Positions 44,180 to 53,692 of a stretch of 64,000 bases of DNA are shown one piece after another. The notes beneath the pieces are model-generated. The model saw only the letters and a list, made by a program, of their open reading frames with translations, was not told the DNA's origin and made no database searches. Position 1 is the first letter of the stretch. Each line of letters begins with the position of its first letter. The position numbers and the translations under genes are program-made. Source of the DNA: an uncultured Bacilli bacterium (lineage in GTDB: Bacteria; Bacillota_I; Bacilli_A; RF39; UBA660); contig CANRDN010000001.1 of assembly GCA_947629375.1 (NCBI GenBank), positions 62,001-126,000 of the forward strand, given 5' to 3'.

Positions 44180-45010
44180 TCATTTATTTCCCATATCTAC
44201 TTCAAACTTATCTAATAAATCTTTTAATTCATCTTTTGATATGTCTATAACTATATGATTTGCATCATATCTTAACGTTTTTTTAAATTTATAATTTATA
44301 AAGTCATCATATAAAACAAACTTTTCTTCCTTCATATTAAAAACGTACCATTTATCTATCACTATATTTTCGGATTTTGTATCATATGGTATATTGGGTT
44401 CATACGGAAAAATAAATCTGCCAACATCGACTGGATAAAAAGCTTGGTAGCATTTTGCTTCATCAGACATAACTATTGGAGCTACATAATAAGCATCTAT
44501 CATTTGTCTTTCAGATATAAATTTTTCATATTTATCGTAGTTATGTTCAAGATATTCTAATAAACTATAATCGATATCAATAGGATTTCTAGCCCCAAAT
44601 ATTGTCATTTCTCCTTTCAATTTTATTAATGTATCCATCGTTTTAAATGATGATTCAGCATCTTTTAGTTCCAACTCTCTTAGCTTATTCAATTCTCTTA
44701 AATTATGTTTTTCTCCTTCTATGGTAAATATATCTACTTTATTTAAGTTACATATTTTACCTATTAAATAGTAAAATAGCCTAATATCATCTCTTGTTGA
44801 AGAACTAAATAATCTTAATTCAATTGAATTCGATTTTCTTTCTATTTCAATACCTCTTCCGATTGTTTTAACATTATAAAAAATTACGATATTTGCTTCT
44901 TCTGGAGCTTCACGTAATCTATATGCAGTATCGTGCACACCATAATCAATATCTTCAGCAATTAGATCTTTAAATTTAACTTTTCCTTTTATTTTTGCAA
45001 CAACAGACAC
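44180..45010 (-). CDS. Unknown 276-residue protein in the helicase locus
   Basis: Starts at GTG 45010 with site AGAGGTGATAAA. Mixed alpha/beta; visible stretches are IVIFYNVKTIGRGIEIER, a helical middle ELNKLRELELKDAESSF and FGARNPIDIDYSLLEYLE. Length and the ARNP-type motif bring DUF4299 to mind, but this is memory only. No TM or catalytic motif. It is 107 bp upstream of the TerB-like gene and separated from the YobI-like gene by a hairpin. Function unknown. Confidence 0.6.
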   Translation of the reverse strand: MSVVAKIKGKVKFKDLIAEDIDYGVHDTAYRLREAPEEANIVIFYNVKTIGRGIEIERKSNSIELRLFSSSTRDDIRLFYYLIGKICNLNKVDIFTIEGEKHNLRELNKLRELELKDAESSFKTMDTLIKLKGEMTIFGARNPIDIDYSLLEYLEHNYDKYEKFISERQMIDAYYVAPIVMSDEAKCYQAFYPVDVGRFIFPYEPNIPYDTKSENIVIDKWYVFNMKEEKFVLYDDFINYKFKKTLRYDANHIVIDISKDELKDLLDKFEVDMGNK

Positions 45011-45054
45011 TTTATCACCTCTAATTTAATTGTACTATAAAATATTAGAATCAA

Positions 45055-45080
45055 AAAGACTAAGTTTTTTATTAGTCTTT
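45055..45080 (-). terminator. Hairpin between the YobI-like and 276-residue genes
   Basis: AAAGACTAA/TTAGTCTTT, 9-bp stem, T-rich loop and flanks. Likely a terminator or attenuator separating the NTPase gene from the helicase transcript. The rest of the 235-bp gap is AT-rich with nothing else seen. Confidence 0.5.
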
Positions 45081-45245
45081 AATCATTTATTATTTTGTTT
45101 AATTTTATTTAATAAAATCTTAAATCGAGTTTGGGGAATAGTTAGCTTATATAAATACTTTTAGTTTATGTTACTTAATCCTATATTAATACTTGATATT
45201 GTAACATTGCTTTTTAACAATTTAGAATAGCTCTATTACAAAATT

Positions 45246-48200
45246 TTATAATTTTAATTTACTATAAGATACCCGCATTTTATTATTTTTAATTTCTAAA
45301 TTTCTAACGATATTTTCTTTCTCTAAATATTTCATTAACTTTTCTATATCATCATTATATTCAAATGATATTGTTGTTGAACTCCCATTTCTTATTTTAC
45401 TAATTTTATCATTAATTTTATATAAATATTTTATATTCATTCTGTTTTGAGAATGTAAATAAATAAAATATTTTATTTTATTTTTCTCTGAAGCGTGTTC
45501 AAATAATTTGTTAGCTATTTCATCATTTAACTGGATCTTTTTATCAATAATCTCTTCAATCAAATTAGTTATTGATTCATTAGAAAGTTTTATCGCTTCA
45601 ATCCTACTAAATAATTGAAGTTTTTTTGATATGTCAATCTTTGTCATCATAATGCCATCAATAATATTATAATCGATATTAATACTATCAAGAATATCTA
45701 TAAAACCTTCAATATTTTTGGTAATTAATGTTATTAAAGACCCAGTGTTCTTACTCTCATATATTTTATTATAAGTCTTAATATTTATTGAAATTTTATT
45801 ATAATTTATGAGTTCACCAATAAACTCATTATTTAACTCTAATTCATCATTAAATTGAGTTATCTGATAGCTAAATTTTTCTGCAATTTTACCATATTTA
45901 ATTTTAATATTATATTTTGAATAAATTAGTTTTTCTTCAAACTCTTTAAAAACATCATCATTAGTAATATCATAATCGTTACCAATCTCTACTAACATCT
46001 CAATTATTATATCATCTATTTCTTTAACCTTTTCATAATAAGCTATTAAATTATCCATTGACATATTACAATGATTACCTTTTATAATATCTTTCCAAAT
46101 ATCGTAATCTTCAACAACTTTTATATTAAAGATTTTATTATTTTCTTTTTCTAAAATTAGCAATCTATTTTCTTTACTATTTCCTTGTTCATTTATGGCA
46201 TTGATAATATTAATTTCACTGCTATCATAAATCTCAAAACAATTATAAATTTTGCTAAAGGATTTGCTACAAAATATTTTGTTTTTAAATTTTAAAAAAT
46301 TAGAATTTTCATAAATTAAATTCAAGAAATCTGTTGTTTTATATATAGAATCCACTTCAAACAAATCAATTAACTTATCATAAAATGATTTATTTGGATA
46401 ATATATATCAATCTTGTAAAATAAATCAATAATTTCTAATTTTACATTTTGATAATCATTTATATTAGGAGCAATATTTTTTATATTTAGCTCAAAAACA
46501 CTATTTATTTCTATGTCATTAAAAAATTCAATATTATTATCTAAATATTTTTTAAAGGACTCAAGCAATTCCTTTTTTGACCCTAAATCTATATTTTCTA
46601 GTATTATTTTAATCCATTTGCTTTTATTTATAATTGGGTTTTCGTTTTGAAGTATATAATTATATAAATTTTCATTGGTAATCATTTTTAATAATGCCAT
46701 ACAATTTTTTTCATTATGTTTTAAATACTCATCTAAAAAACTGAATTTGTAATCATTATTATTCTCAAACTGATAACAAAAATTGTCTATCTTTAATATA
46801 TCTTCACTTTTTATTAAATAATCACATAAATCGAAATTCAATACAGTTTCTTTAGAAAAATCTTTAACTTCTATTAACTTAAATACTTCTTCAATATTAT
46901 TAATTCTGTGATTAAAATCTAATTTTTCATTTGTATCCACATATATTAAGAATTTGTAGTCATTAGGTGATAAATCTCCACTTTTAAAATAAGATAAATT
47001 TTTTTCATAATTTTCCTTTATAAAACCATTTTTTGTTAATGATATTAACAGCTTATTTTCAAATATGCTTTTTAAATCATTATCTAAAATTAAATCATTA
47101 AGTCCATCTGTGTTTAATATTTCCTCTATAGATTTATGGTTATTTTTCTCGATATTTTTAATGTTTAACTCAATTTCCTTTTTTTTGGGTGAAACATCGT
47201 ATTTTAATTTATCTATTCTATCTAAAAATTGGTTTAAAACTTCCGTATTTATTTTTTCTCTAGAATAGCCAGGGTAAGCATACTGAAGTTCTGCATTTCG
47301 TATTTTTGTGGTATCTATTTCATATGACAAAAAGTCATCTAAAGATAGATCTCTATCATTGATATATATTTTTATATTTTTCACATAACCGGAATTATAA
47401 TTGTTTTTTATTGTATCTAGGATAAAAGACTTTTTTAAATCAATTATATCTAAATTATTATTTTTTATTGCATAATCAATCTCTTTATTTATTCTAGCAT
47501 TTTCTCTAACTAAATCTTCGTTTAAAATATTTATAACTCTCTGCTTGTAATTAAATAAATTATATAAATCTCCATCATACTTTAATCTTTTTTCAAAATC
47601 AGTCGGATTTATATTTTTATAACTTATAACTGCAAATAATTCTGTATAATTAATATCTTGATTATCTTTTAAAGCATCAATATATGTTTTAAATTCCATG
47701 AATATATTCAATAATAATCTACGATCTTGTATATGTATACTTACTAATCTCAACAATTTTTCGTCAAGAATTAAGTCACTATAACTTTTTTGAATTTCTT
47801 TATACAATTCCTTTATATATTCTTTTGCATTCTGGCTTGAAAACTTGGATACTACCGGTATTATACTATCAAAGAACTTTACTCTATCTTCATTATTTAA
47901 AAATAGGTCATCTCGTAAAGCATATATAAATATAACTCCACCTTTTTTCCTAATGGTTTCATTTGAATTTAAAAGAAAGTTCAATTCTTTTAAATTTTTA
48001 AATATTTCCAAAGATATATTACCATATCTATCTAAATCTTCTATTATTAATGTATTTGTCTCTGTTTGTTTAAAAAAATATACAATCTCATCTAAATATT
48101 TATTAAATACAGATCTTTCTTCTTTGTTATTAAATGCTATTTCCAAATCTTTATATTTTAATGATGAAACATTAATAGTCATATTTAAACAACTTATAAC

Positions 48201-48869
48201 TTTATAAATAATATATGTTATTGTTAATAATAATAAAAAACAAATAGCATAAACGACTTCCTTTGGCAATACTTTTATACATTTGTTATACATTGGTAGA
48301 AAAATCAAGTCACATACTTGTGGAAAGTAAATATAAACTAAGAACATTACTAATATTGAAATAATAAACATTAATTTCTTTTTAGTCTTACTAATATACC
48401 TTATTCTTTTAAATCTTGACATAGGTAATTTATTTTCATCGGTTGTATAAATAATCTGTTGAAGAATTTTTGCTTCTATATAATTTGTATCAAATTCTAT
48501 AAATGAATCATTTTCATTTATTGAACATGCTTTACCATCGATATTTTCAATATTAGATTCCTTATAGCTACCTAAGGATATTCTTATTTCTCGATTGTTA
48601 TTATCAAGCTTTTTTATTATTGAATTTATTATACTTGTCTTGCCTATACCATATCGTCCTGTGAAAGCAATAATCTTACATCCCTTATCAACTGCAGTCA
48701 TAAATTTATTATAATATATATTTTTGTCATCAACATCATCTTTGGGAGCAAGTGAAAAAAATACGCTTTCTTCTTTATAAGGCATTGCTTCTTTATAAAA
48801 ATTCATTCTCTTTTTACAATTCATTTTATACTTATTTTCCTTAACCATTTCTTTTATTCTATTATTCAT
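45246..48869 (-). CDS. YobI-like membrane P-loop NTPase
   Basis: About 1207 residues from ATG 48869 (GAGGTG 7 bp upstream). N-terminal KAP/STAND-like NTPase: SVFFSLAPKDDVD, Walker A FTGRYGIGKTSIIN (~70-85), LQQIIYTTDENKLPMSRFKRI, two TM helices inserted at ~170-195 and ~207-230, and Walker B-like LIIEDLDRYGN with GVIFIYALRDDLF. This pattern matches YobI of Bacillus subtilis as I recall it. The remaining ~750 residues are helical, Asn/Ile/Lys-rich, and could sense or act. KAP/STAND-type NTPases with inserted TM pairs are frequent in phage-defence loci. Upstream of the helicase group in the same orientation. Confidence 0.75.
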   Translation of the reverse strand: MNNRIKEMVKENKYKMNCKKRMNFYKEAMPYKEESVFFSLAPKDDVDDKNIYYNKFMTAVDKGCKIIAFTGRYGIGKTSIINSIIKKLDNNNREIRISLGSYKESNIENIDGKACSINENDSFIEFDTNYIEAKILQQIIYTTDENKLPMSRFKRIRYISKTKKKLMFIISILVMFLVYIYFPQVCDLIFLPMYNKCIKVLPKEVVYAICFLLLLTITYIIYKVISCLNMTINVSSLKYKDLEIAFNNKEERSVFNKYLDEIVYFFKQTETNTLIIEDLDRYGNISLEIFKNLKELNFLLNSNETIRKKGGVIFIYALRDDLFLNNEDRVKFFDSIIPVVSKFSSQNAKEYIKELYKEIQKSYSDLILDEKLLRLVSIHIQDRRLLLNIFMEFKTYIDALKDNQDINYTELFAVISYKNINPTDFEKRLKYDGDLYNLFNYKQRVINILNEDLVRENARINKEIDYAIKNNNLDIIDLKKSFILDTIKNNYNSGYVKNIKIYINDRDLSLDDFLSYEIDTTKIRNAELQYAYPGYSREKINTEVLNQFLDRIDKLKYDVSPKKKEIELNIKNIEKNNHKSIEEILNTDGLNDLILDNDLKSIFENKLLISLTKNGFIKENYEKNLSYFKSGDLSPNDYKFLIYVDTNEKLDFNHRINNIEEVFKLIEVKDFSKETVLNFDLCDYLIKSEDILKIDNFCYQFENNNDYKFSFLDEYLKHNEKNCMALLKMITNENLYNYILQNENPIINKSKWIKIILENIDLGSKKELLESFKKYLDNNIEFFNDIEINSVFELNIKNIAPNINDYQNVKLEIIDLFYKIDIYYPNKSFYDKLIDLFEVDSIYKTTDFLNLIYENSNFLKFKNKIFCSKSFSKIYNCFEIYDSSEINIINAINEQGNSKENRLLILEKENNKIFNIKVVEDYDIWKDIIKGNHCNMSMDNLIAYYEKVKEIDDIIIEMLVEIGNDYDITNDDVFKEFEEKLIYSKYNIKIKYGKIAEKFSYQITQFNDELELNNEFIGELINYNKISINIKTYNKIYESKNTGSLITLITKNIEGFIDILDSINIDYNIIDGIMMTKIDISKKLQLFSRIEAIKLSNESITNLIEEIIDKKIQLNDEIANKLFEHASEKNKIKYFIYLHSQNRMNIKYLYKINDKISKIRNGSSTTISFEYNDDIEKLMKYLEKENIVRNLEIKNNKMRVSYSKLKL

Positions 48870-49076
48870 TAGCATACACCTCACTAAGAAAACAAGCAGT
48901 ATTTATATTAAATCAATAAACGCCAATATTTTATTATATAAATATAACTTACCCATTCCCTTTCCCATAAAAATCAAAATATATTGTTATTTTGTTAAAA
49001 TCATATGATTTCCACCTATCTGTTTCTTTACATCAAAAATCTATAATTATTATTTTGCATTTTTATATATTATTTT

Positions 49077-49838
49077 TTACCAAGAACCAGACCAAGAAGC
49101 ATTAGCCACTGATATCTTATCATAATAATCAGATATAGAAGGACTTAATACAATTCCATTAGATTGTACAATTGAATACTTTTTTGCATTAGTTTCTGAA
49201 ATTATCTTTGTTGCATGAGCATAATCACCATAAGCATTTTGGGAAATAATCGTCGAACTTGTATTTTTCTCTACATCAAAATAAAATGTTTGTTTCAATG
49301 AATATAGATCTCCTGTTGGTAATTTAAAAGAAGTACCTACTCCTGAGGAAAAAATTTGTAGAGTATTAGATGTATTACTTTTACAACCATTTCCAGATAT
49401 ACAATATTCCTGAAGAAAAATTGGATTTGAATGCAACTTTACTGAGGGTAAAAATCCTATTGCTATTATATCAAAACTTCTTATAGTCGGCATATTTTTC
49501 CAAATAAGAACATTTTTATACCTAAAATAATTACCATTTGTTAAAATTGATGTTGTCATTTTTTTATAAGTAGTTTCAATTATTCTAGACGAATCATTAA
49601 TAACATGTTGATTAAAACTACTATTATTATATTCTTCTTCAGATATTTCATATGTATTAGAAGTTACAATTGAATAATTATCAACAGCGCAGATATCTCC
49701 ACTATTATAATATGTAATTGTTTTTAAGTATATTGTTTCCTCAGACACAGTGTAAAATTCATTTTCTAGGGCATTAACATTATATGACAATAAAAAAAAT
49801 AAAGCTAATACAGAAAAAATAAAAGACACTTTTCTCAT
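49077..49838 (-). CDS. Exported protein of the DUF2712/ABC cluster, unknown
   Basis: About 253 residues from ATG 49838 with AAAGGAGG 4 bp away; the ATG at 49853 lies in front of that site. Signal peptide at 1-24 (VSFIFSVLALFFLLSYNVNA), then a beta-rich Ser/Asn/Tyr extracytoplasmic protein with one likely disulfide pair in EYCISGNGCKS. Ends SVANASWSGSW. No family recognised. A perfect 32-bp palindrome lies 52 bp upstream and shares its half-site with the operator-like repeats ahead of the DUF2712 gene, suggesting shared control. Confidence 0.6.
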   Translation of the reverse strand: MRKVSFIFSVLALFFLLSYNVNALENEFYTVSEETIYLKTITYYNSGDICAVDNYSIVTSNTYEISEEEYNNSSFNQHVINDSSRIIETTYKKMTTSILTNGNYFRYKNVLIWKNMPTIRSFDIIAIGFLPSVKLHSNPIFLQEYCISGNGCKSNTSNTLQIFSSGVGTSFKLPTGDLYSLKQTFYFDVEKNTSSTIISQNAYGDYAHATKIISETNAKKYSIVQSNGIVLSPSISDYYDKISVANASWSGSW

Positions 49839-49889
49839 AACTCCTCCTTTCATTTAAAATATAATATAAAACCGCAATAAAATAAATAA

Positions 49890-49921
49890 CTTATTTTGCG
49901 AATTTAAATTCGCAAAATAAG
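49890..49921. promoter_or_regulatory. Perfect 32-bp palindrome; operator or terminator
   Basis: CTTATTTTGCGAATTT followed directly by its reverse complement. The half-site CTTATTTTGCGA recurs twice at 55099-55130. It lies between the regulator's stop codon and the exported-protein gene. A weak T tract on the minus side allows a terminator role; the recurrence of the half-site favours a protein-binding site. Confidence 0.6.
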
Positions 49922-50671
49922 CTACTTAAACAATTTAGTTTCAATATGAAATGTTTTATTTTTGGTGCTAGTAAATTCAAAATGCACAATTAGATTTTTA
50001 TAATCCAAATTAGAAATTTTTTCCCTAAATTCATATGAAGCATAAAATTTATCCAAAGCATCATGCAAAGAAATTTCAGAATCATAATTAATACTATCTG
50101 AAAAAATTTCTCTTTCTCCTATCTGAATAGTAAATTTTAAATTAGATATTTGTAACTCCTCAGAGGTACCTGGCATTCCAAATTTATCAGAGTAATAAAG
50201 AACATCATCAATTATAAATTTAGTTCCTTCATTATTCGTTATAATATAGCCATGAATAGATATATCATCATTCAATTCAATTTCTGCTACATTCCATCTA
50301 TATTTTCTTTCTATAAAATAGATTGTAGAAAAAACAAAAATTAAAGTAAAACAAACTATAAACAACAATTTAATCCATTTTCGTTTTGCTTTTTTTGTAT
50401 AAATATTAATTCCTTGAGCAATTGCTTCATTTCTTTCCAATGTTTCATTTTTTTTCTCAAATAATAATTCATCAAGACTTATTTCCAGTTTATCAGAAAG
50501 TGATTTTAAAACTGTTATATCAGGAGCTACTATTCCCCTTTCCCATTTAGAAATCGTTTTATCACTTGCGTAAATTAAATCACCTAATTGTTTTTGTGTA
50601 AGTCCTTTTGATTTTCTTATTTCTGAAATACGCTTCCCCATAATTTGAAGTTCTGTTCTATTACTACTCAT
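49922..50671 (-). CDS. XRE-type HTH regulator with membrane-anchored C-terminal domain
   Basis: 249 residues. HTH_3 domain at 8-65: GKRISEIRKSKGLTQKQLGDL, YASDKTISKWERGI, PDITVLKSLSDKLEISLDELL. Then a linker, one TM segment (~98-116), and a ~130-residue outer domain. One-component membrane regulators like this can sense an extracellular signal such as the cluster's own peptide or antibiotic damage. The ATG has site AAGGAT. Repeated CTTATTTTGCGA sites flank the gene cluster and are the best candidate operators. Confidence 0.8.
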   Translation of the reverse strand: MSSNRTELQIMGKRISEIRKSKGLTQKQLGDLIYASDKTISKWERGIVAPDITVLKSLSDKLEISLDELLFEKKNETLERNEAIAQGINIYTKKAKRKWIKLLFIVCFTLIFVFSTIYFIERKYRWNVAEIELNDDISIHGYIITNNEGTKFIIDDVLYYSDKFGMPGTSEELQISNLKFTIQIGEREIFSDSINYDSEISLHDALDKFYASYEFREKISNLDYKNLIVHFEFTSTKNKTFHIETKLFK

Positions 50672-51039
50672 ATTTTAAACACATCCTTAAAAATTTATAA
50701 CTAAAACAATTAATATTATATAACATTTTTAAAGTAAAAATTGAAATAATAGTAAATTTTATATTAACTTTTAATATTTCATACTCCATTACATTTATAT
50801 ATATGTAATAATATCACAAGATGTAATTATAAACAAAAAGCAAAGGGAAACCCCTTTTCTAAAAAAGAAAAGTAGTCATTATTCATTCACTTAATCTTTT
50901 TTGAAAAATTCTAGTAATTAAAGAATTTCTTTGGTTTAATTTTTTTATTTTTCACAAGAAAAAATATAAACACTCTAATTATATCATCAAAAAAGTTGCT
51001 GTTAATAAATATAACAGCAATCTAATATTATATTAAATT
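50672..51039. other. Intergenic region between regulator and ABC operon
   Basis: 368 bp, very AT-rich. It holds the regulator's promoter region on the right-to-left strand, a small AAGGG/CCCTT hairpin near 50843, and at its right end the ABC operon terminator. No convincing small ORF was seen. Confidence 0.5.
50985..51020 (-). terminator. Terminator of the ABC operon
   Basis: TTGCTGTTA/TAACAGCAA, perfect 9-bp stem with 7-base loop, followed on the minus strand by CTTTTTTG. Confidence 0.8.
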
Positions 51040-51723
51040 TTAAATCAAACTATTAATATTTAACTCATCTAAAATTTTATCGCAAAATTCCTTATAATTT
51101 TCAATATGATTCTTATCTATACCTTCTAAAAAAATATGTTGATAATTCATTGCATCATTTACATTTAAAGACATGTCATAGTCCTCAATGATTTTTGTTG
51201 TGCCTAAAATAGAAATATGTCCATATAGGATACTTGAAAAATAGTAGGTATCATTCATACTTGCAGATTCGCTCTTTTTCAAAAATACAACATAATCATT
51301 TCCAACTTTTAATGGAGTGCTACCACCTAAATAAATTGTTCCAGATAAAGACCATTTTAAAATCAAATCATATATTTTTATACTTTGATTTTCCCTAAGA
51401 TGTCCTTTTATAACTTTTAATATTTTACAGTTATTTATCAACCCATCTCCATAAAATATCGGACTTGACTCTACATTAATTAGCAATACTTCGTCACTAT
51501 TTTCAATAAGATCATCTACAGTTTCTATTTGATTATCGATAAATAGTCTTTCTGTATCAAACATATTTTCATACAATTCATTAGGCAAAATCTCATATAT
51601 ACTATTTAACTTATATTCATTATAATCTATATTTTTTAATTTGTCTTTTGTATAAACAACTATTATCATAGAAGAAATCAGAATTAATATCATTACTACA
51701 ATAAAACATTTTTGAATTTTCAT
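51040..51723 (-). CDS. Membrane-anchored extracytoplasmic protein of the ABC cluster
   Basis: 227 residues: N-terminal TM/signal anchor (~6-24), then an outer domain with the pattern LIENSDEVLLINVESS, NCKILKVIKGHL and IYLGGSTPLKVGNDYVVFLKK, a layout I associate with small beta-barrel-like domains next to ABC transporters in Bacillota, family not named. The start codon overlaps the ATPase stop by ATGA, so it is translated with the transporter. Possible roles are exporter accessory or self-protection. Confidence 0.55.
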   Translation of the reverse strand: MKIQKCFIVVMILILISSMIIVVYTKDKLKNIDYNEYKLNSIYEILPNELYENMFDTERLFIDNQIETVDDLIENSDEVLLINVESSPIFYGDGLINNCKILKVIKGHLRENQSIKIYDLILKWSLSGTIYLGGSTPLKVGNDYVVFLKKSESASMNDTYYFSSILYGHISILGTTKIIEDYDMSLNVNDAMNYQHIFLEGIDKNHIENYKEFCDKILDELNINSLI

Positions 51724-52361
51724 ATAGACATTTCTCCTATTATTTTCCCAGAATCTATTTTATAAATTTTATCGCATAATAGTTGTAAATCATCCTTATT
51801 ATGACTTGCGATTAAAATCATTTTTCCTTGCTTTTTCAAAGATAATATTATCTCCTTAATAGTTTTTATTCCTGTTTCATCTAAACCATTGGTAGGTTCG
51901 TCTAAAATTACAATTTTTTGATTTTCCATTATTGCTTGTGCAATCCTTAGTTTTTGTTTCATCCCTAAAGAATATTCTTTATATTTTTCTTTTTTGAACT
52001 TAGATAAACCAACTAATTCTAAAATACTATTTATATACTCAGGATTTTTTTTGTTATTTATCTCATATAACATTGAAAGATTATCATAGCCATTCAAATA
52101 TGGGTAAAATCCCGGATCTTCTAGTAACAAACCTATATTACTTAAATCATAATCTTCCTTTATTATTGACTTACCATCAATAAGAATATCACCAGAAGAA
52201 GGATATATAAGAGTTGATATAGCCCTAAACAGCATAGATTTTCCACTTCCATTTCTACCATAGAAACCATAAATATTTCCACTAAATAATTTTAAATTAA
52301 TATTATCTAAAATAACTTTATTTTTTATCATCTTACTATAATTCTTTACTTCCAAAATCAT
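51720..52361 (-). CDS. ABC transporter ATP-binding protein
   Basis: 213 residues from ATG 52361 (site GGAGGTG, 6 bp). Complete ABC ATPase: Walker A GRNGSGKSMLF, Q-loop region LEDPGFYPYLNGYDNL, signature YSLGMKQKLRIAQA, Walker B VILDEPTNGLDE and H-loop ASHNKDD. It resembles the ABC-2/bacitracin-type exporter ATPases. The three preceding membrane genes are its likely permease partners; reading frames overlap on both sides (26 bp and 4 bp), so the unit is tightly coupled. Confidence 0.92.
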   Translation of the reverse strand: MILEVKNYSKMIKNKVILDNINLKLFSGNIYGFYGRNGSGKSMLFRAISTLIYPSSGDILIDGKSIIKEDYDLSNIGLLLEDPGFYPYLNGYDNLSMLYEINNKKNPEYINSILELVGLSKFKKEKYKEYSLGMKQKLRIAQAIMENQKIVILDEPTNGLDETGIKTIKEIILSLKKQGKMILIASHNKDDLQLLCDKIYKIDSGKIIGEMSI

Positions 52362-53028
52362 AAGTTTCACCTCCAAAATCCATACTTATCAACATTTTTT
52401 TTATTATATATTCAATAAAAAGAAACGAAAAAAAAGTTAAAAAATTAAATTTGTTTGAAAAAAATAGACATATAAATGGAATAATATTTTTATTTTTTAC
52501 TATATTTAGTAATATTAAACACAAACTAATAACAACTATGTAAGATAAGGTATAATTTTTTATTATTATACTAACAATAACAACGAAAAATTCCAGGAAT
52601 GTCATTTCTAAAATATATTCTGAACAAAAAAGAAAAAATTCATTTGTTAAAATAAAATTATTATTTAAAAACAATTCACAAAAAATAATATGTTCAATTA
52701 AAATATATAAATTATTTATGATAGAATAAATAAAACACTCGGTAATTTCTTTTTTATAAAATCTTTTCCTATTTTTATATCTTGGACAAAAACTTATCAT
52801 TTTTCTTGAACAATATAAAGAAATGTAAAACGTACTAAATATGATTGGTAAAAACCAAATTAAATTTACAGTATTGTTTTCTCCCCAAAATATAATAAAA
52901 TTTTTTATTAATTCAAAAGAAGAATTATATTGTAATACATCAACATATGTAAGTTTTAAAAAACTGACACATACAATTAATATATTAACTATTAAAAAAA
53001 AATGCATATTAATTTTCATTACTTTCAT
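52336..53028 (-). CDS. Polytopic membrane protein, ABC permease-like
   Basis: 230 residues, five to six hydrophobic segments rich in Phe/Ile, very basic loops (KNRKRFYKKE). No motif. It starts inside the end of the preceding membrane gene (about 20 bp overlap) and runs into the ATPase gene. Start is uncertain: three ATG lie within 24 bp and none has a clear ribosome site, so coupling to the gene before it is expected. Permease role inferred from context. Confidence 0.6.
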   Translation of the reverse strand: MKVMKINMHFFLIVNILIVCVSFLKLTYVDVLQYNSSFELIKNFIIFWGENNTVNLIWFLPIIFSTFYISLYCSRKMISFCPRYKNRKRFYKKEITECFIYSIINNLYILIEHIIFCELFLNNNFILTNEFFLFCSEYILEMTFLEFFVVIVSIIIKNYTLSYIVVISLCLILLNIVKNKNIIPFICLFFSNKFNFLTFFSFLFIEYIIKKMLISMDFGGETYDFGSKEL

Positions 53029-53692
53029 TTTTTAAAAAATAATCCTCCTTAATAGATAATTTCATGCAAAACGACAATATAACTATATTGAACATGATAA
53101 TTAATAACATAATAACAATATAAGAATTATAAAAAACAGGCAAAATAAATAAACAATTAAGTTGAAAAAAATCATCAAGTACAAAGATAAAATAAAAATA
53201 TTCAGAGATAATATCAGCAACTGCAAAAATTGCTAGTAAAGTCACACTTGAAAATATCATTTTTTTCATTTTAATATCTATTAAAAGAAGAAAATTAGAC
53301 AACAATAATAACACTAAAAGTTGATTAACAAATATTTCTATAATCAATTTATAATTATGTAGAAAATCATTACAATTAAATATGAAAATTGGAATATGTA
53401 AAGCTAATAATAATAACATCAATAAAATAAAAATACATTTAAATATTGTAATAAACAAATTAAAACTATTTTTTTCCCTTACAACGACTGATGAGTTACT
53501 ATAAAAGTTAACTACAATGTTAACTAACGCCAATGCAATCATTATTAAAATATATTTAACGGTATAGGTAGACATTTTACCTAAATATAATTCTCTGAAA
53601 TTTGAATTTATATCATATCCAATAAAAAATCCAATTATAAACACTAAGGAAAAAAGCAATATAAAAAGTGGTGAAAATACTATTCTTTTCAT
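53009..53692 (-). CDS. Polytopic membrane protein, ABC permease-like
   Basis: 227 residues, six predicted TM helices, starting MKRIVFSPLFILLFSLVF. No diagnostic motif. ATGA overlap with the 270-residue permease before it and ~20-bp overlap with the next membrane gene. Together the three membrane proteins resemble the split permeases of peptide/lantibiotic-type exporters (six TM each). Confidence 0.6.
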   Translation of the reverse strand: MKRIVFSPLFILLFSLVFIIGFFIGYDINSNFRELYLGKMSTYTVKYILIMIALALVNIVVNFYSNSSVVVREKNSFNLFITIFKCIFILLMLLLLALHIPIFIFNCNDFLHNYKLIIEIFVNQLLVLLLLSNFLLLIDIKMKKMIFSSVTLLAIFAVADIISEYFYFIFVLDDFFQLNCLFILPVFYNSYIVIMLLIIMFNIVILSFCMKLSIKEDYFLKNESNEN

